NCBI GenBank assembly: GCA_910579925.1
Contig: CAJTVY010000005.1
Coordinates: forward strand, 1 to 64,000
Length of the DNA: 64,000 bases
Source of the DNA: an uncultured Dorea sp.
GTDB lineage: Bacteria; Bacillota; Clostridia; Lachnospirales; Lachnospiraceae
Reading direction: 5' to 3'
In this document: positions 8,450 through 17,094 of the stretch, piece after piece
Position numbering within the stretch: the first letter of the stretch is position 1
Layout of the letters: each line of letters opens with the position of its first letter
The notes under the pieces: model-generated
What the model saw: the letters and a program-made list of their open reading frames with translations, nothing else
Database searches by the model: none
Told to the model about the DNA's origin: nothing
Made by a program: the position numbers and the translations under genes

Positions 8450-10129
8450 ATGAAAAAAGCAATGAAGCAATCCAGACTCATCGCCATCCTGAACGGTATA
8501 TCTATTCTTGCCCTGGTTCTGACAGTGATCCTTCTGCTGGCATATTCTAATGTGAACCAGCAGCTCAGCAAGGATAACGAGGCGCGGTTTGACCTGACCT
8601 ATAATGCCAACCGTTTTATGAATGGCTCTGCGTATCTGACCAACGAAGTGCGCGCCTATTCTGCCACCGGAGATCAGATACATTACGACAACTATTTTAA
8701 TGAAATCAATAATCTGAAGAACCGTGACCAGGGAGTCGCGGCCATGCAGGAGATCGGCATCACCGAAGAAGAGCAGGCCATGATTGACGAGATGTCCGCT
8801 CTGTCCAATAACCTGGTCCCGCTGGAAGAGAACGCTATGGAGAACGTACAGGCAGGACAGCTTCAGGCAGCGTTGGATTATGTGTACGGCAGCGACTACA
8901 GTACTGCCATCACCCAGATCAATGCGATCAAAGAACAGTTTCTCAATACTCTGGATACCAGAACCGGCGAGCATATAGAGCAGCTGAATCAGCGTTCCAG
9001 GATTATACGCCTCCTCATCATACTGTCCATGGTTCTGGTAGGATGTATACAGCTTATCGTCATGTATGTTACAAGAAGACGGATCTTAAGCCCGATTATC
9101 GCTGTGAGAGACCAGATGAGCGAGATCTCCACAGGAAATCTTTCGGCGGATTTTGCCCTTGAATCAGATACTTCTGAGATTGGAATGCTGGTGGATTCCA
9201 TTCACGAGACGAAGAACGAATTGAAAAAGTATATCCATGATATTGATTCCAAGCTGGCTCAGATGGCAGACGGTAAGATGGATCTGACTATCGACAATGA
9301 TTACCTGGGCGAGTTCCTCCCTATTCAGAACGCTCTTGGACAGATCCTTGACTCCCTAAACCTTGCGCTGCGGCAGATTCACCTGACTGCGGGCCTGGTT
9401 TCCGATGAATCGGAACAGATGGCGTCAGACGCCCGGATCCTCTCGAACGGGGCCACGGAGCAGGCCTCTGCCATCGAGGAGTTATCGGCCAGCATCCAGG
9501 AGTTATCCGGACAGGTGAAATCTACTTCGCAGGATGCAGATGTTGCACGGAACTCTTCTATAGACCTGGCAGGACAGCTTCAGGCATGCAGCAGAAAGAT
9601 GGAAGAGCTGACCTCTGCGATGGAAGATATTTCAGAATCCTCGCTGCAGATCAGCGGAATCATCAAGACCATCGAAGACATTTCCTTCCAGACGAATATC
9701 CTGGCTCTCAACGCTTCTGTGGAAGCCGCACGGGCCGGTAATTTTGGAAAGGGGTTTGCCGTTGTCGCAGACGAGGTACAGAGTCTCGCAAATAAGAGTT
9801 CTGTTGCGGCGAAAGATATCACAAAGCTGATTGAGAATTCTATGGATCTGGTGAAACATGGCACTTCTCTGTCAGGCGATACAACCCAGGCGCTTTCTGT
9901 TGGCGTGTCAGGTTCTCAGAATACGGCGGAACTGATCCAGAAAATTGCGGATTCCGCCCAGCAGCAGGCCATGTCCCTGGAGCAGCTTACGGCCGGTATT
10001 AATCAGATCTCTGATGTAGTCCATACTAATACCATAACTGCCGAGAAATCGGCTTCCACCGCAAGCGAGTTGTATAAGCAGGCAGGTGAACTGAAGAGAT
10101 CGGTTCAGAAATTCCAGCTTCGAAGGTAA
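8450..10129 (+). CDS. Methyl-accepting chemotaxis protein, four-helix-bundle sensor (paralogue 2)
   Basis: The 559-residue chemoreceptor is a close paralogue of the one at 5207. It has membrane helices at about 10-34 and 185-207, an intervening helical sensor, a HAMP linker and a signalling domain with QTNILALNASVEAARAG and GKGFAVVADEVQSLANKSS. The stretches NEARFDLTYNANRFMNGS and AMQEIGITEEEQAMIDEM in the sensor domain match paralogue 1 with few changes, so both may recognise related ligands. Two ATG codons lie 6 nt apart (8444 and 8450); the second has better spacing from AAAGGAG and aligns with paralogue 1. The second gene has its own promoter. Confidence 0.9.
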   Translation: MKKAMKQSRLIAILNGISILALVLTVILLLAYSNVNQQLSKDNEARFDLTYNANRFMNGSAYLTNEVRAYSATGDQIHYDNYFNEINNLKNRDQGVAAMQEIGITEEEQAMIDEMSALSNNLVPLEENAMENVQAGQLQAALDYVYGSDYSTAITQINAIKEQFLNTLDTRTGEHIEQLNQRSRIIRLLIILSMVLVGCIQLIVMYVTRRRILSPIIAVRDQMSEISTGNLSADFALESDTSEIGMLVDSIHETKNELKKYIHDIDSKLAQMADGKMDLTIDNDYLGEFLPIQNALGQILDSLNLALRQIHLTAGLVSDESEQMASDARILSNGATEQASAIEELSASIQELSGQVKSTSQDADVARNSSIDLAGQLQACSRKMEELTSAMEDISESSLQISGIIKTIEDISFQTNILALNASVEAARAGNFGKGFAVVADEVQSLANKSSVAAKDITKLIENSMDLVKHGTSLSGDTTQALSVGVSGSQNTAELIQKIADSAQQQAMSLEQLTAGINQISDVVHTNTITAEKSASTASELYKQAGELKRSVQKFQLRR

Positions 10130-10156
10130 TTATAACGTTTATCATTTATCATGAAA

Positions 10157-10204
10157 AGAACTGCCGGTAATCTGTATGTAACAACAGGATTGACCGGCAG
10201 TTCT
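10157..10204. terminator. Bidirectional terminator between chemoreceptor 2 and oxidoreductase
   Basis: AGAACTGCCGGT and ACCGGCAGTTCT form a perfect 12-bp stem with a 24-nt loop between convergent genes. The flanking U-tracts are short. Confidence 0.7.
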
Positions 10205-10212
10205 CTATATTG

Positions 10213-11181
10213 TCATTCACAGGCATACTTTATCCCCAAAATCTCACGGATCCGATCCAGCAGTTCCATCACGGCCACGCTATCCGAAAGCGGCATCTCT
10301 GAACATTCTGTCTCTCCGTTTTCTATGGCTCTCAGACATGCCTCTACTTCATATTCATACCCGGTAATCTGCGGTGGTATCTCATACTGTTTTACCAGAT
10401 TCCTGTCAAGGTCATATACGCTGACCGCCTCACAGTTATTGATATTCTCTACCTGGATATATCCCTTATCTCCATAGATGATTCCTCTGCGGTCGGTAAG
10501 CGCCTGCATATTAGAGTGCAGGACGGCCATACGCCCGTCTTTCCACTTCAATGTAATACTATTCTGCAGATCAACGCCCTGACCAGAAAGAACCGCCTCT
10601 GCCGAGACCTCTGCATAGTCGTCTCCGAATACCATCAAAGCAAAATTAACAGGGTACACTCCCAGATCCAGCAATGCTCCGCCCCCAAGATCTGACCTGA
10701 CCAGGCGTTCCTTGTTCTTGATTACATATCCCAGGTTCGCCGTTAAGGAAGTAACCTCTCCGATCATGCCGCTTTCTACAGCTTTGCGGATGATAGACCG
10801 GGAAGGCATATACCGGGTCCATATTGCTTCTGCCAGAAGCAGATTCTTTTCCTTCGCAAGCTTTACAGCCTCCTTTGCCTGGGAGCTGTTGATCATAAAT
10901 GCTTTCTCACAAAGTACGTGCCTGCCTTGTTCCAGGCATAATTTTACATGCGCATAATGATGTGAATGAGGCGTCGCAATGTAAACCAGATCGACAGACG
11001 GATCTTTCGCCATCGCTCGATAATCTGCGTATGCCTTCGGGATCTGGTACTGTTTTGCAAACTCTTCTGCCTTTTTCAGGCTTCTGGATGCGACTGCGTA
11101 TACTTCGATTCCTTCCATAAGGCTGATGGTCGCTGCCATCTTATGTGCAATGCTGCCTGCTCCTAATATTCCAACTTTCAT
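10213..11181 (-). CDS. Gfo/Idh/MocA-family oxidoreductase
   Basis: The 322-residue protein starts with a Rossmann NAD(P) motif (GILGAGSIAHKM) and continues with YIATPHSHHYAHVKLCLEQG and CEKAF, the position usually held by EKP. DLGGGALLDLGVYPVNFAL in the second domain resembles dimeric dihydrodiol dehydrogenase and glucose-fructose oxidoreductase relatives. It probably oxidises or reduces a sugar or cyclitol; the substrate cannot be told. EKA instead of EKP is seen in some family members. AGGAGG (GGAGGATC) precedes the ATG. It follows ppdK on the same strand with a terminator between. Confidence 0.85.
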   Translation of the reverse strand: MKVGILGAGSIAHKMAATISLMEGIEVYAVASRSLKKAEEFAKQYQIPKAYADYRAMAKDPSVDLVYIATPHSHHYAHVKLCLEQGRHVLCEKAFMINSSQAKEAVKLAKEKNLLLAEAIWTRYMPSRSIIRKAVESGMIGEVTSLTANLGYVIKNKERLVRSDLGGGALLDLGVYPVNFALMVFGDDYAEVSAEAVLSGQGVDLQNSITLKWKDGRMAVLHSNMQALTDRRGIIYGDKGYIQVENINNCEAVSVYDLDRNLVKQYEIPPQITGYEYEVEACLRAIENGETECSEMPLSDSVAVMELLDRIREILGIKYACE

Positions 11182-11209
11182 CTTCTCGATCCTCCAGGAT
11201 ATTTAACAA

Positions 11210-11239
11210 AAGACACCTTGCCCATCGACAAGATGTCTT
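11210..11239 (-). terminator. Terminator of ppdK
   Basis: On the minus strand AAGACATCTTG and CAAGGTGTCTT form an 11-bp stem (one G-U pair) with an 8-nt loop, followed by TTGTT. Confidence 0.65.
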
Positions 11240-11262
11240 AAAATATAAGATTCAATCATTCA

Positions 11263-13887
11263 TTACTTGTTCGCAATAGCCGCCTGTGCTGCCGCAAGTC
11301 TTGCAATCGGTACACGGAATGGTGAACAGGATACATAATCCAGACCAATCTTATGACAGAACTCTACGGAACTTGGATCTCCGCCGTGCTCGCCGCAGAT
11401 ACCGATATGAAGAGCCTCGTTAGAAGGCTTACCTAACTTAATGGCTGTCTCCATCAGCTTACCAACACCTGTCTGGTCAAGTTTTGCAAACGGATCATTC
11501 TCATAAATCTTGGCATCATAGTATCCTTCCAGGAACTTACCTGCATCATCACGTGAAAATCCGAACGTCATCTGTGTCAGGTCATTCGTACCGAAGCAGA
11601 AGAAGTCAGCTTCCTTCGCAATCTCATCTGCAGTCAGAGCCGCTCTTGGAATCTCGATCATCGTACCAACTTCGTACTCAAGTTCAATGCCTGCAGCCTT
11701 GATCTCTGCATCCGCAGTCTCAACCACAAACTTCTTCACATACTTCAACTCTTTGATATCGCCAATCAGAGGAATCATGATCTCTGGCTTAACCGCCCAG
11801 TCTGAATGAGCCTTCTTCACATTGATCGCCGCACGGATCACAGCCTTGGTCTGCATCTTTGCAATCTCTGGATAGGTAACTGCAAGACGACATCCACGGT
11901 GGCCCATCATCGGGTTGAATTCATGGAGAGAATCAATCAGAGTCTTAATCTGTTCAACAGTCTTGCCCTGAGTGTCAGCCAGTTTCTTAATATCCTCTTC
12001 CTCTGTAGGAACGAACTCATGAAGCGGCGGATCTAAGAAACGGATCGTAACCGGATTGCCTTCCAGCGCTGTGTAGAGAGCCTCGAAGTCTCCCTGCTGA
12101 TATGGCAGAATCTTCTCAAGAGCTGCCTCTCTCTCTTCTACGGTATCAGCGCAGATCATCTCACGGAATGCAGCAATTCTGTCTTCCTCGAAGAACATAT
12201 GCTCTGTACGGCAAAGACCGATACCTTCTGCGCCAAGCTCAACCGCCTTCTTAGCGTCTGCCGGTGTATCTGCATTGGTGCGAACCTTTAATCTTCTGTA
12301 CTTGTCCGCCCATGCCATGATTCTTCCGAATTCTCCGGCGATCTTTGCATCAACGGTCGGGATGATTCCATCATAGATGTTACCTGTCGTACCATCAATG
12401 GAAATAGCGTCTCCCTCATGGAATTCCTTTCCTGCCAGCGTAAACTTCTTATTCTCCTCGTCCATAGCGATGTCGCCGCATCCGGATACACAGCATGTAC
12501 CCATTCCACGTGCAACAACGGCTGCATGGCTTGTCATACCGCCGCGAACGGTCAGGATACCCTGTGAAGACTTCATACCTGTAATATCTTCCGGTGATGT
12601 CTCAAGACGTACAAGAACAACCTTCTCTCCTCTTGCATGCCACTCAACAGCATCCTCTGCCGTAAATACAACCTTACCGCAGGCAGCTCCTGGAGATGCG
12701 CCAAGCCCCTTACCCATCGGCGTAGCCGCCTTCAGCGCTGCAGCGTCGAACTGTGGATGAAGCAGCGTGTCAAGATTACGGGGATCAATCATTGCAACTG
12801 CCTCTTCTTCTGTCCTCATACCCTCGTCAACCAGGTCGCAGGCAATCTTAAGGGCAGCCTGGGCTGTTCTCTTACCGTTACGTGTCTGCAGCATGTAAAG
12901 CTTGCCGTGCTCAACCGTAAACTCCATGTCCTGCATATCTCTGTAGTGCTTCTCAAGCGTCTCGCATACCTGCTTGAACTGAACAAATGCTTCTGGGAAT
13001 TTCTGCTCCATCTCGGAGATGTGCATAGGCGTACGAACACCGGCAACCACGTCCTCGCCCTGTGCGTTGGTCAGGAACTCGCCGAACAGACCATTCTCTC
13101 CTGTCGCAGGATCACGGGTAAACGCAACGCCTGTTCCACAGTCGTCACCCATGTTACCAAACGCCATAGACTGTACGTTTACAGCCGTTCCCCAGGAATA
13201 CGGAATATCGTTGTCACGACGGTAAACATTGGCTCTCGGGTTGTCCCAGGAACGGAAAACGGCTTTGATAGCGCCCATTAACTGCTCCTTCGGATCAGCC
13301 GGGAAGTCCTCGCCAATCTTCTCTTTGTACTCTGCCTTGAACTGTCCTGCAAGTGCTTTCAGATCGTCTGCCGTAAGCTCTACATCCTGCTTAACTCCCT
13401 TCTCCTCTTTCATCTTGTCGATCAGTTCTTCGAAATATTTCTTACCAACTTCCATAACAACGTCGGAATACATCTGGATAAATCTTCTGTAGCAGTCCCA
13501 TGCCCAGCGCGGATTACCGGACTTCTCTGCCAGGACTTCAACAACGTCCTCATTCAGACCAAGGTTCAGAATCGTATCCATCATACCTGGCATAGATGCC
13601 CTTGCTCCGGAACGCACGGAAACAAGAAGCGGGTTCTCTTTGTCACCAAACTTCTTCTCTGTAATGGCTTCCATCTTCGTAACGGCTTCCATGATCTGTC
13701 CCATGATCTCATCGTTGATCGTTCTTCCGTCCTCATAATACTGTGTGCAGGCTTCTGTCGTAATGGTGAAGCCCTGCGGTACCGGAAGGCCTAAGCTTGT
13801 CATCTCAGCAAGGTTCGCACCTTTACCTCCAAGAAGGTTTCTCATGGTTGCGTTACCTTCTTTGAACATATAAACCCATTTTGCCAT
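11263..13887 (-). CDS. ppdK: Pyruvate, phosphate dikinase
   Basis: The enzyme (874 aa, the usual length) interconverts pyruvate, ATP and phosphate with PEP, AMP and pyrophosphate, and serves in anaerobes for glycolytic or gluconeogenic PEP turnover. Visible parts are the N-terminal nucleotide-binding domain (GGKGANLAEM, SVRSGARASMPGMMDTILNLG), the central phosphohistidine loop GGMTSHAAVVARGMG with its catalytic histidine, and the C-terminal PEP/pyruvate barrel (CRTEHMFF, GTNDLTQMTFGFSRDD, and HIGICGEHGGDP with the catalytic cysteine). All key residues are intact. AGGAGG precedes the ATG. The gene is monocistronic, with its own terminator and a promoter carrying a palindromic operator at 13940-13956. 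Confidence 0.97.
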   Translation of the reverse strand: MAKWVYMFKEGNATMRNLLGGKGANLAEMTSLGLPVPQGFTITTEACTQYYEDGRTINDEIMGQIMEAVTKMEAITEKKFGDKENPLLVSVRSGARASMPGMMDTILNLGLNEDVVEVLAEKSGNPRWAWDCYRRFIQMYSDVVMEVGKKYFEELIDKMKEEKGVKQDVELTADDLKALAGQFKAEYKEKIGEDFPADPKEQLMGAIKAVFRSWDNPRANVYRRDNDIPYSWGTAVNVQSMAFGNMGDDCGTGVAFTRDPATGENGLFGEFLTNAQGEDVVAGVRTPMHISEMEQKFPEAFVQFKQVCETLEKHYRDMQDMEFTVEHGKLYMLQTRNGKRTAQAALKIACDLVDEGMRTEEEAVAMIDPRNLDTLLHPQFDAAALKAATPMGKGLGASPGAACGKVVFTAEDAVEWHARGEKVVLVRLETSPEDITGMKSSQGILTVRGGMTSHAAVVARGMGTCCVSGCGDIAMDEENKKFTLAGKEFHEGDAISIDGTTGNIYDGIIPTVDAKIAGEFGRIMAWADKYRRLKVRTNADTPADAKKAVELGAEGIGLCRTEHMFFEEDRIAAFREMICADTVEEREAALEKILPYQQGDFEALYTALEGNPVTIRFLDPPLHEFVPTEEEDIKKLADTQGKTVEQIKTLIDSLHEFNPMMGHRGCRLAVTYPEIAKMQTKAVIRAAINVKKAHSDWAVKPEIMIPLIGDIKELKYVKKFVVETADAEIKAAGIELEYEVGTMIEIPRAALTADEIAKEADFFCFGTNDLTQMTFGFSRDDAGKFLEGYYDAKIYENDPFAKLDQTGVGKLMETAIKLGKPSNEALHIGICGEHGGDPSSVEFCHKIGLDYVSCSPFRVPIARLAAAQAAIANK

Positions 13888-13935
13888 TTGTCATGACCTC
13901 CTAATAACTATATATTTTTCTAAGTCGCATATAAT

Positions 13936-13964
13936 ATTTTACTGGTTTTACCAGTATTCGTCAA
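13936..13964 (-). promoter_or_regulatory. ppdK promoter
   Basis: On the minus strand TTGACG (13964-13959) and TAAAAT (13941-13936) are 17 nt apart; transcription would start near 13929, about 42 nt before the ATG. Confidence 0.65.
13940..13956. promoter_or_regulatory. FadR/PdhR-type GntR operator in the ppdK promoter
   Basis: TACTGGTTTTACCAGTA is a perfect inverted repeat (7-bp arms, 3-nt centre) filling the -10/-35 spacer. The core TGGTNNNACCA is the known recognition pattern of FadR-subfamily GntR regulators such as FadR, PdhR and LldR. A bound protein would block polymerase. No such regulator is encoded in the window. Confidence 0.6.
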
Positions 13965-13974
13965 GTATTTCCAA

Positions 13975-15414
13975 TTAGTTTACAGACGGAATTTCATCTG
14001 TTCCAGCCATATTCAGTTTTCTTTTTGCGAATTCCCGGATGTCTTCATAGCTGTCATAGAGACACTCCTTTAAAATCTCTTCCGTCACCATCCGCCTGCG
14101 GCTCATTTCCTTAAGGGCCAGGAAACGACAGCAGGAACACAAGGTATGCTTGTAGATATATGGAAGAAGTTCTCTGGGAAAATGTTCTGTTTTACCACTC
14201 TCTGACATACTGAGGATTGTCATAAAAGGGCCGTGCCACGGAACTGCTTCTTTCAGCGTAACCTTAAGAGAGGTTACCAGGGAAACCAAAATGTCGTGAT
14301 CTTCCTGTCTGTAGTTGTTGGCAAGCATGTGAATCACATCTTCTATATGTTCCTTCTTACCCATGAGTTTTCCGGCAAAATCATGCACCTTGTCGTCTCT
14401 GATATACTCTAAAGCCAAAAATGCATTCTCACTAAGCCTCTCATTCTCTGACTGCGCATCCTGTATCACAGCCTCTGCATCCAGATAGCCGGCGCAGGCT
14501 CTCCTTCCCAGAAGCCACAGGAGTTGGGAACGTATTGACGGCTCCGTCTCTTTCCGGTAATACTCCGCCAGCCGTTTTACCTCGTCTTCTCTGCCGTCTT
14601 TAAGCAGCATAACCGCTGCCATAATGGGAAGCGCCCTCCCCACACAGCCTCCTGCCTGCAATGTTTCATATATGGATACAGCCGTCAAATCTTCCATCAT
14701 TTTTCGATTTTTTGGGGCGCATTCATTTTTCCAGTAACTCTCCTGGTTCAGCATAGATTGAAGCCAGGCTCTGATCCCTTCCGAAGTCCTGGCTTCTTCC
14801 TTTAACATTCTGCGGATTTCTGACTTCCCCTTTTGTTTCTCCCAATACCATTGAAACTCTTCAAAATTCCAGTATGTAAACATTGGATGATCAAGAAACA
14901 GCATACCCAGATCTTCCACCGTCTGAAAATAACTTTTTTCCCATTCTTCTCCCGGCCCGGCAAGATTCACCACCGAAATACAGAGATGTTCAAACTGGTC
15001 GCACAACGGCAGCGTACCGTTTGGAAGCCGGCGCTTCGTATGCTTTAAACTATCATACATGAGGCCGTAGTAGTTCCTTAGAATCCCGGCTGCAGACGGA
15101 TTCCCGTTTCGAGCCGAAAGTTCCAGAAAATCGCAGGCATACAGGAAGCCCCAGTATGAATCCGCAATATTTCTGGTAAAATAAGAAGACACCGCATCTA
15201 CAAACGGCTGTTCATCGGGAAAGCACTTCACCATTTCGTACAGGTAATGGCTTCTGGCCCCTTCACACTGGGCATCATAAGCAGACTCATGAGTGCAGGC
15301 CCATAAAACGGCGTCCTTATATTTCTCCGGCTCCCTGGTTGTCTGCAATTCCTGGATACAGCGGCCCAGACCGCATTGCATAGCACGCTTAAATTCCTTT
15401 TTTGTCATAGCCAT
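13975..15414 (-). CDS. HEAT-repeat-like protein of unknown function
   Basis: I do not recognise a named family. The 479-residue protein is all-helical by composition, soluble, with no signal peptide. The C-terminal half (about 260-470) shows repeating helical pairs such as RSQLLWLLGRRACAGYL, NERLSENAFLALEYIRDD and CRFLALKEMSRRRM, then YEDIREFAKRKL, which look like HEAT/armadillo repeats used for protein contacts. The start at 15414 follows AGGAGAG; an upstream ATG at 15456 overlaps the previous stop (TAATG) but has no ribosome site. It is cotranscribed with the membrane protein upstream. The neighbourhood gives no clear role. Confidence 0.6.
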   Translation of the reverse strand: MAMTKKEFKRAMQCGLGRCIQELQTTREPEKYKDAVLWACTHESAYDAQCEGARSHYLYEMVKCFPDEQPFVDAVSSYFTRNIADSYWGFLYACDFLELSARNGNPSAAGILRNYYGLMYDSLKHTKRRLPNGTLPLCDQFEHLCISVVNLAGPGEEWEKSYFQTVEDLGMLFLDHPMFTYWNFEEFQWYWEKQKGKSEIRRMLKEEARTSEGIRAWLQSMLNQESYWKNECAPKNRKMMEDLTAVSIYETLQAGGCVGRALPIMAAVMLLKDGREDEVKRLAEYYRKETEPSIRSQLLWLLGRRACAGYLDAEAVIQDAQSENERLSENAFLALEYIRDDKVHDFAGKLMGKKEHIEDVIHMLANNYRQEDHDILVSLVTSLKVTLKEAVPWHGPFMTILSMSESGKTEHFPRELLPYIYKHTLCSCCRFLALKEMSRRRMVTEEILKECLYDSYEDIREFAKRKLNMAGTDEIPSVN

Positions 15415-15455
15415 ATTTCTCTCCTGTCCTGGTGAAAAACGTTTATGCAGAGGCA

Positions 15456-16106
15456 TTACTGCATTAGATACTGTATGAACTTTGCCGCGTTCTCAGGATT
15501 CTGGCTGTTGACCGGAACCGCAACATAAATCTCATCATAAGAAGTCATGTCCTCCCGCTCCAGAATATTGCCGGACGTAAGCAGCACACCGTAATCACTC
15601 ACGGCCTCTCCATATTCCGCTGCCTTTTCTCCGAGAAATTCCTTCATATCCACAAATCCGTCCTGGACGGCGTACTCTTCGAAGACACTCTTGGAACATA
15701 CCAGCACGTCCACCGCATTTGCTCCCATTAAGGTTGTCAGGGCTGTCTTGCTGGTGTTTCCTCCCTTGTCGTCTGGGATATTGGCGCGGACGCGCACCAC
15801 TCCGTCCTTCTCCTCAAAACCCGCATATTGGAAAAACGATTCCTCCAGCCATTCAGCCTTCTGACTGTCTCCGCCAATCACAACGGCATTCAGAAGAATC
15901 TTCGTATGCATTCCCTTGTACATCGACACCCCAAGGCATATCACGCCGACCAGAATCACTGCGGCGAACAGCCACGATTTGTAGTACATCCACAGATATT
16001 CCAGCTTCTTTCCAAACGACATACTCCCCCAGGTCTCTTTAATGATGTCCTCTTCTTTTATAACTTCTTCTCTTATATTTTCTCCTTTTCTGTCTTCTGC
16101 GTTCAT
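15456..16106 (-). CDS. Single-pass membrane protein of unknown function
   Basis: The 216-residue protein has an acidic cytoplasmic head (1-45), one membrane helix at about 45-64 (WLFAAVILVGVICLGVSMY) and an external domain of some 150 residues. That domain contains TLMGANAVDVLVCSKSVFEEYA and ends NSQNPENAAKFIQYLMQ, which resemble the closing parts of extracellular solute-binding folds. That resemblance is weak and is offered only as a hint. Proteins of this build are common in Lachnospiraceae. AGGAGG precedes the ATG. It lies between an acetyltransferase and the HEAT-like gene in one probable operon. Confidence 0.6.
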   Translation of the reverse strand: MNAEDRKGENIREEVIKEEDIIKETWGSMSFGKKLEYLWMYYKSWLFAAVILVGVICLGVSMYKGMHTKILLNAVVIGGDSQKAEWLEESFFQYAGFEEKDGVVRVRANIPDDKGGNTSKTALTTLMGANAVDVLVCSKSVFEEYAVQDGFVDMKEFLGEKAAEYGEAVSDYGVLLTSGNILEREDMTSYDEIYVAVPVNSQNPENAAKFIQYLMQ

Positions 16107-16155
16107 CTGCGCCGCCTCCTGTAAGCTGCAACCCCCAAGAAATCATGGAATTATT

Positions 16156-16710
16156 TTATATTAACGTTTTTCTGACTCTGCAGGGATTTCCATAAGCCAC
16201 TACATTGGCCGGAATGTCTCTGGTTACGATACTTCCCGCACCAATGACAGTATTCTCCCCGATTGTCACTCCGGGAAGAACGATCACACCTGCTCCAAGC
16301 CACACGCCGTCCCCGATATGAACAGACTTGTTAAACTGCATCCCCTTGTTCCTAAGTTCCGCTTCCAGCGGATGTCCTGCGGTTGCAAGCGTCACATTCG
16401 GTCCGATCATGACATGATTCCCGATATAGATATCTGCATCATCCACCAGTGTCAGATTGAAATTCACATACACATTGTCTCCAAGATGAGTATTCTTTCC
16501 CCAGTTTGCCCGAAGCGGCGGCTCGATCACACAGTCTTTTCCCAGATCTCCCAACAGTTCCTTCAGAATCTCCTGCTGTTTCTTTCGGTTGGAGGGCCTG
16601 GTCTGATTGTATTCAAACATCAGGTCATTGTATCTCCACTGCACTTCAAATAATTCTGCATCTGACGCATCATATAGCGCTCCGCTTTTGATAACCTCTT
16701 CTGTAACCAT
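16156..16710 (-). CDS. Sugar O-acetyltransferase (maltose/galactoside acetyltransferase family)
   Basis: The 184-residue protein is a left-handed beta-helix acyltransferase with hexapeptide repeats (HIGDGVWLGAGVIVLPGVTIG, NTVIGAGSIVTRDIP). The N-terminal cap has the family shape (LYDASDAELFEVQWRYNDLM) and the catalytic histidine lies in TLATAGHPLEAELR. Members transfer acetyl from acetyl-CoA to the 6-hydroxyl of sugars. The start at 16710 follows AAAGGAA; an upstream in-frame ATG at 16749 lacks a ribosome site. A plausible promoter lies at 16758-16787. Confidence 0.88.
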   Translation of the reverse strand: MVTEEVIKSGALYDASDAELFEVQWRYNDLMFEYNQTRPSNRKKQQEILKELLGDLGKDCVIEPPLRANWGKNTHLGDNVYVNFNLTLVDDADIYIGNHVMIGPNVTLATAGHPLEAELRNKGMQFNKSVHIGDGVWLGAGVIVLPGVTIGENTVIGAGSIVTRDIPANVVAYGNPCRVRKTLI

Positions 16711-16757
16711 ATTCTTATTCCTTTCTTTTTTACGGCGTTGGTTCCTCATTGAGTTTT

Positions 16758-16787
16758 ATTCTAACATGAGACCAGGCAAATAGGCAA
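16758..16787 (-). promoter_or_regulatory. Promoter of the acetyltransferase operon
   Basis: On the minus strand TTGCCT (16787-16782) and TAGAAT (16763-16758) are 18 nt apart. Confidence 0.45.
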
Positions 16788-16826
16788 GCGAAAGAATTCA
16801 GACAATTGGTTCATTCTTGTTTCAGA

Positions 16827-17020
16827 ATTTTAACTCCCGGATATTCTGCACAGACACGGCCCAGCTATAGGGTGGAAACCGGACATGTTCATGCTTTTCC
16901 ATGACCGAAGAATATTCAGAAGGATCCTTTACCAGCCACACGAAACCTATACTTTTTCGTAATGGCTTTTTTGTAAGAATTCTCCTTACTGTTCCCAAGA
17001 ATTAAGAATGAGTCTCCTAT
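16827..17020 (-). pseudogene. Possible remnant of a degraded gene
   Basis: The 345-nt gap between the acetyltransferase and thrC holds no intact gene. On the minus strand one frame reads FVWLVKDPSEYSSVMEKHEH and continues RFPPYSWAVSVQNIRELKF before a stop near 16827. An adjacent frame upstream reads GDSFLILGNSKENSYKKA. Both have protein-like composition and would join through a single frameshift near 16940-16970. No start codon or ribosome site is present. I read it as a fragment of an unknown gene; chance coding potential over 60 codons remains possible. Confidence 0.3.
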
Positions 17021-17027
17021 AGCATGA

Positions 17028-17069
17028 AAAATGGAGCAATTCTTTTAAATCAAAGAATTGCTCCATTTT
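17028..17069. terminator. Terminator downstream of thrC
   Basis: AAAATGGAGCAATTCTTT and AAAGAATTGCTCCATTTT form an 18-bp perfect stem with a 6-nt loop. The minus-strand transcript continues into TTCATG after five T residues, so it fits termination of thrC; the long stem may work both ways. Confidence 0.75.
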
Positions 17070-17094
17070 CATTTTTATACCGGTCAGCAAAACA

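Noticed and set aside
12637..13281. Long plus-strand frame of 214 codons opposite ppdK
   Set aside because: It is antisense to highly conserved ppdK sequence, has no ribosome site, and its translation has no recognisable domain.
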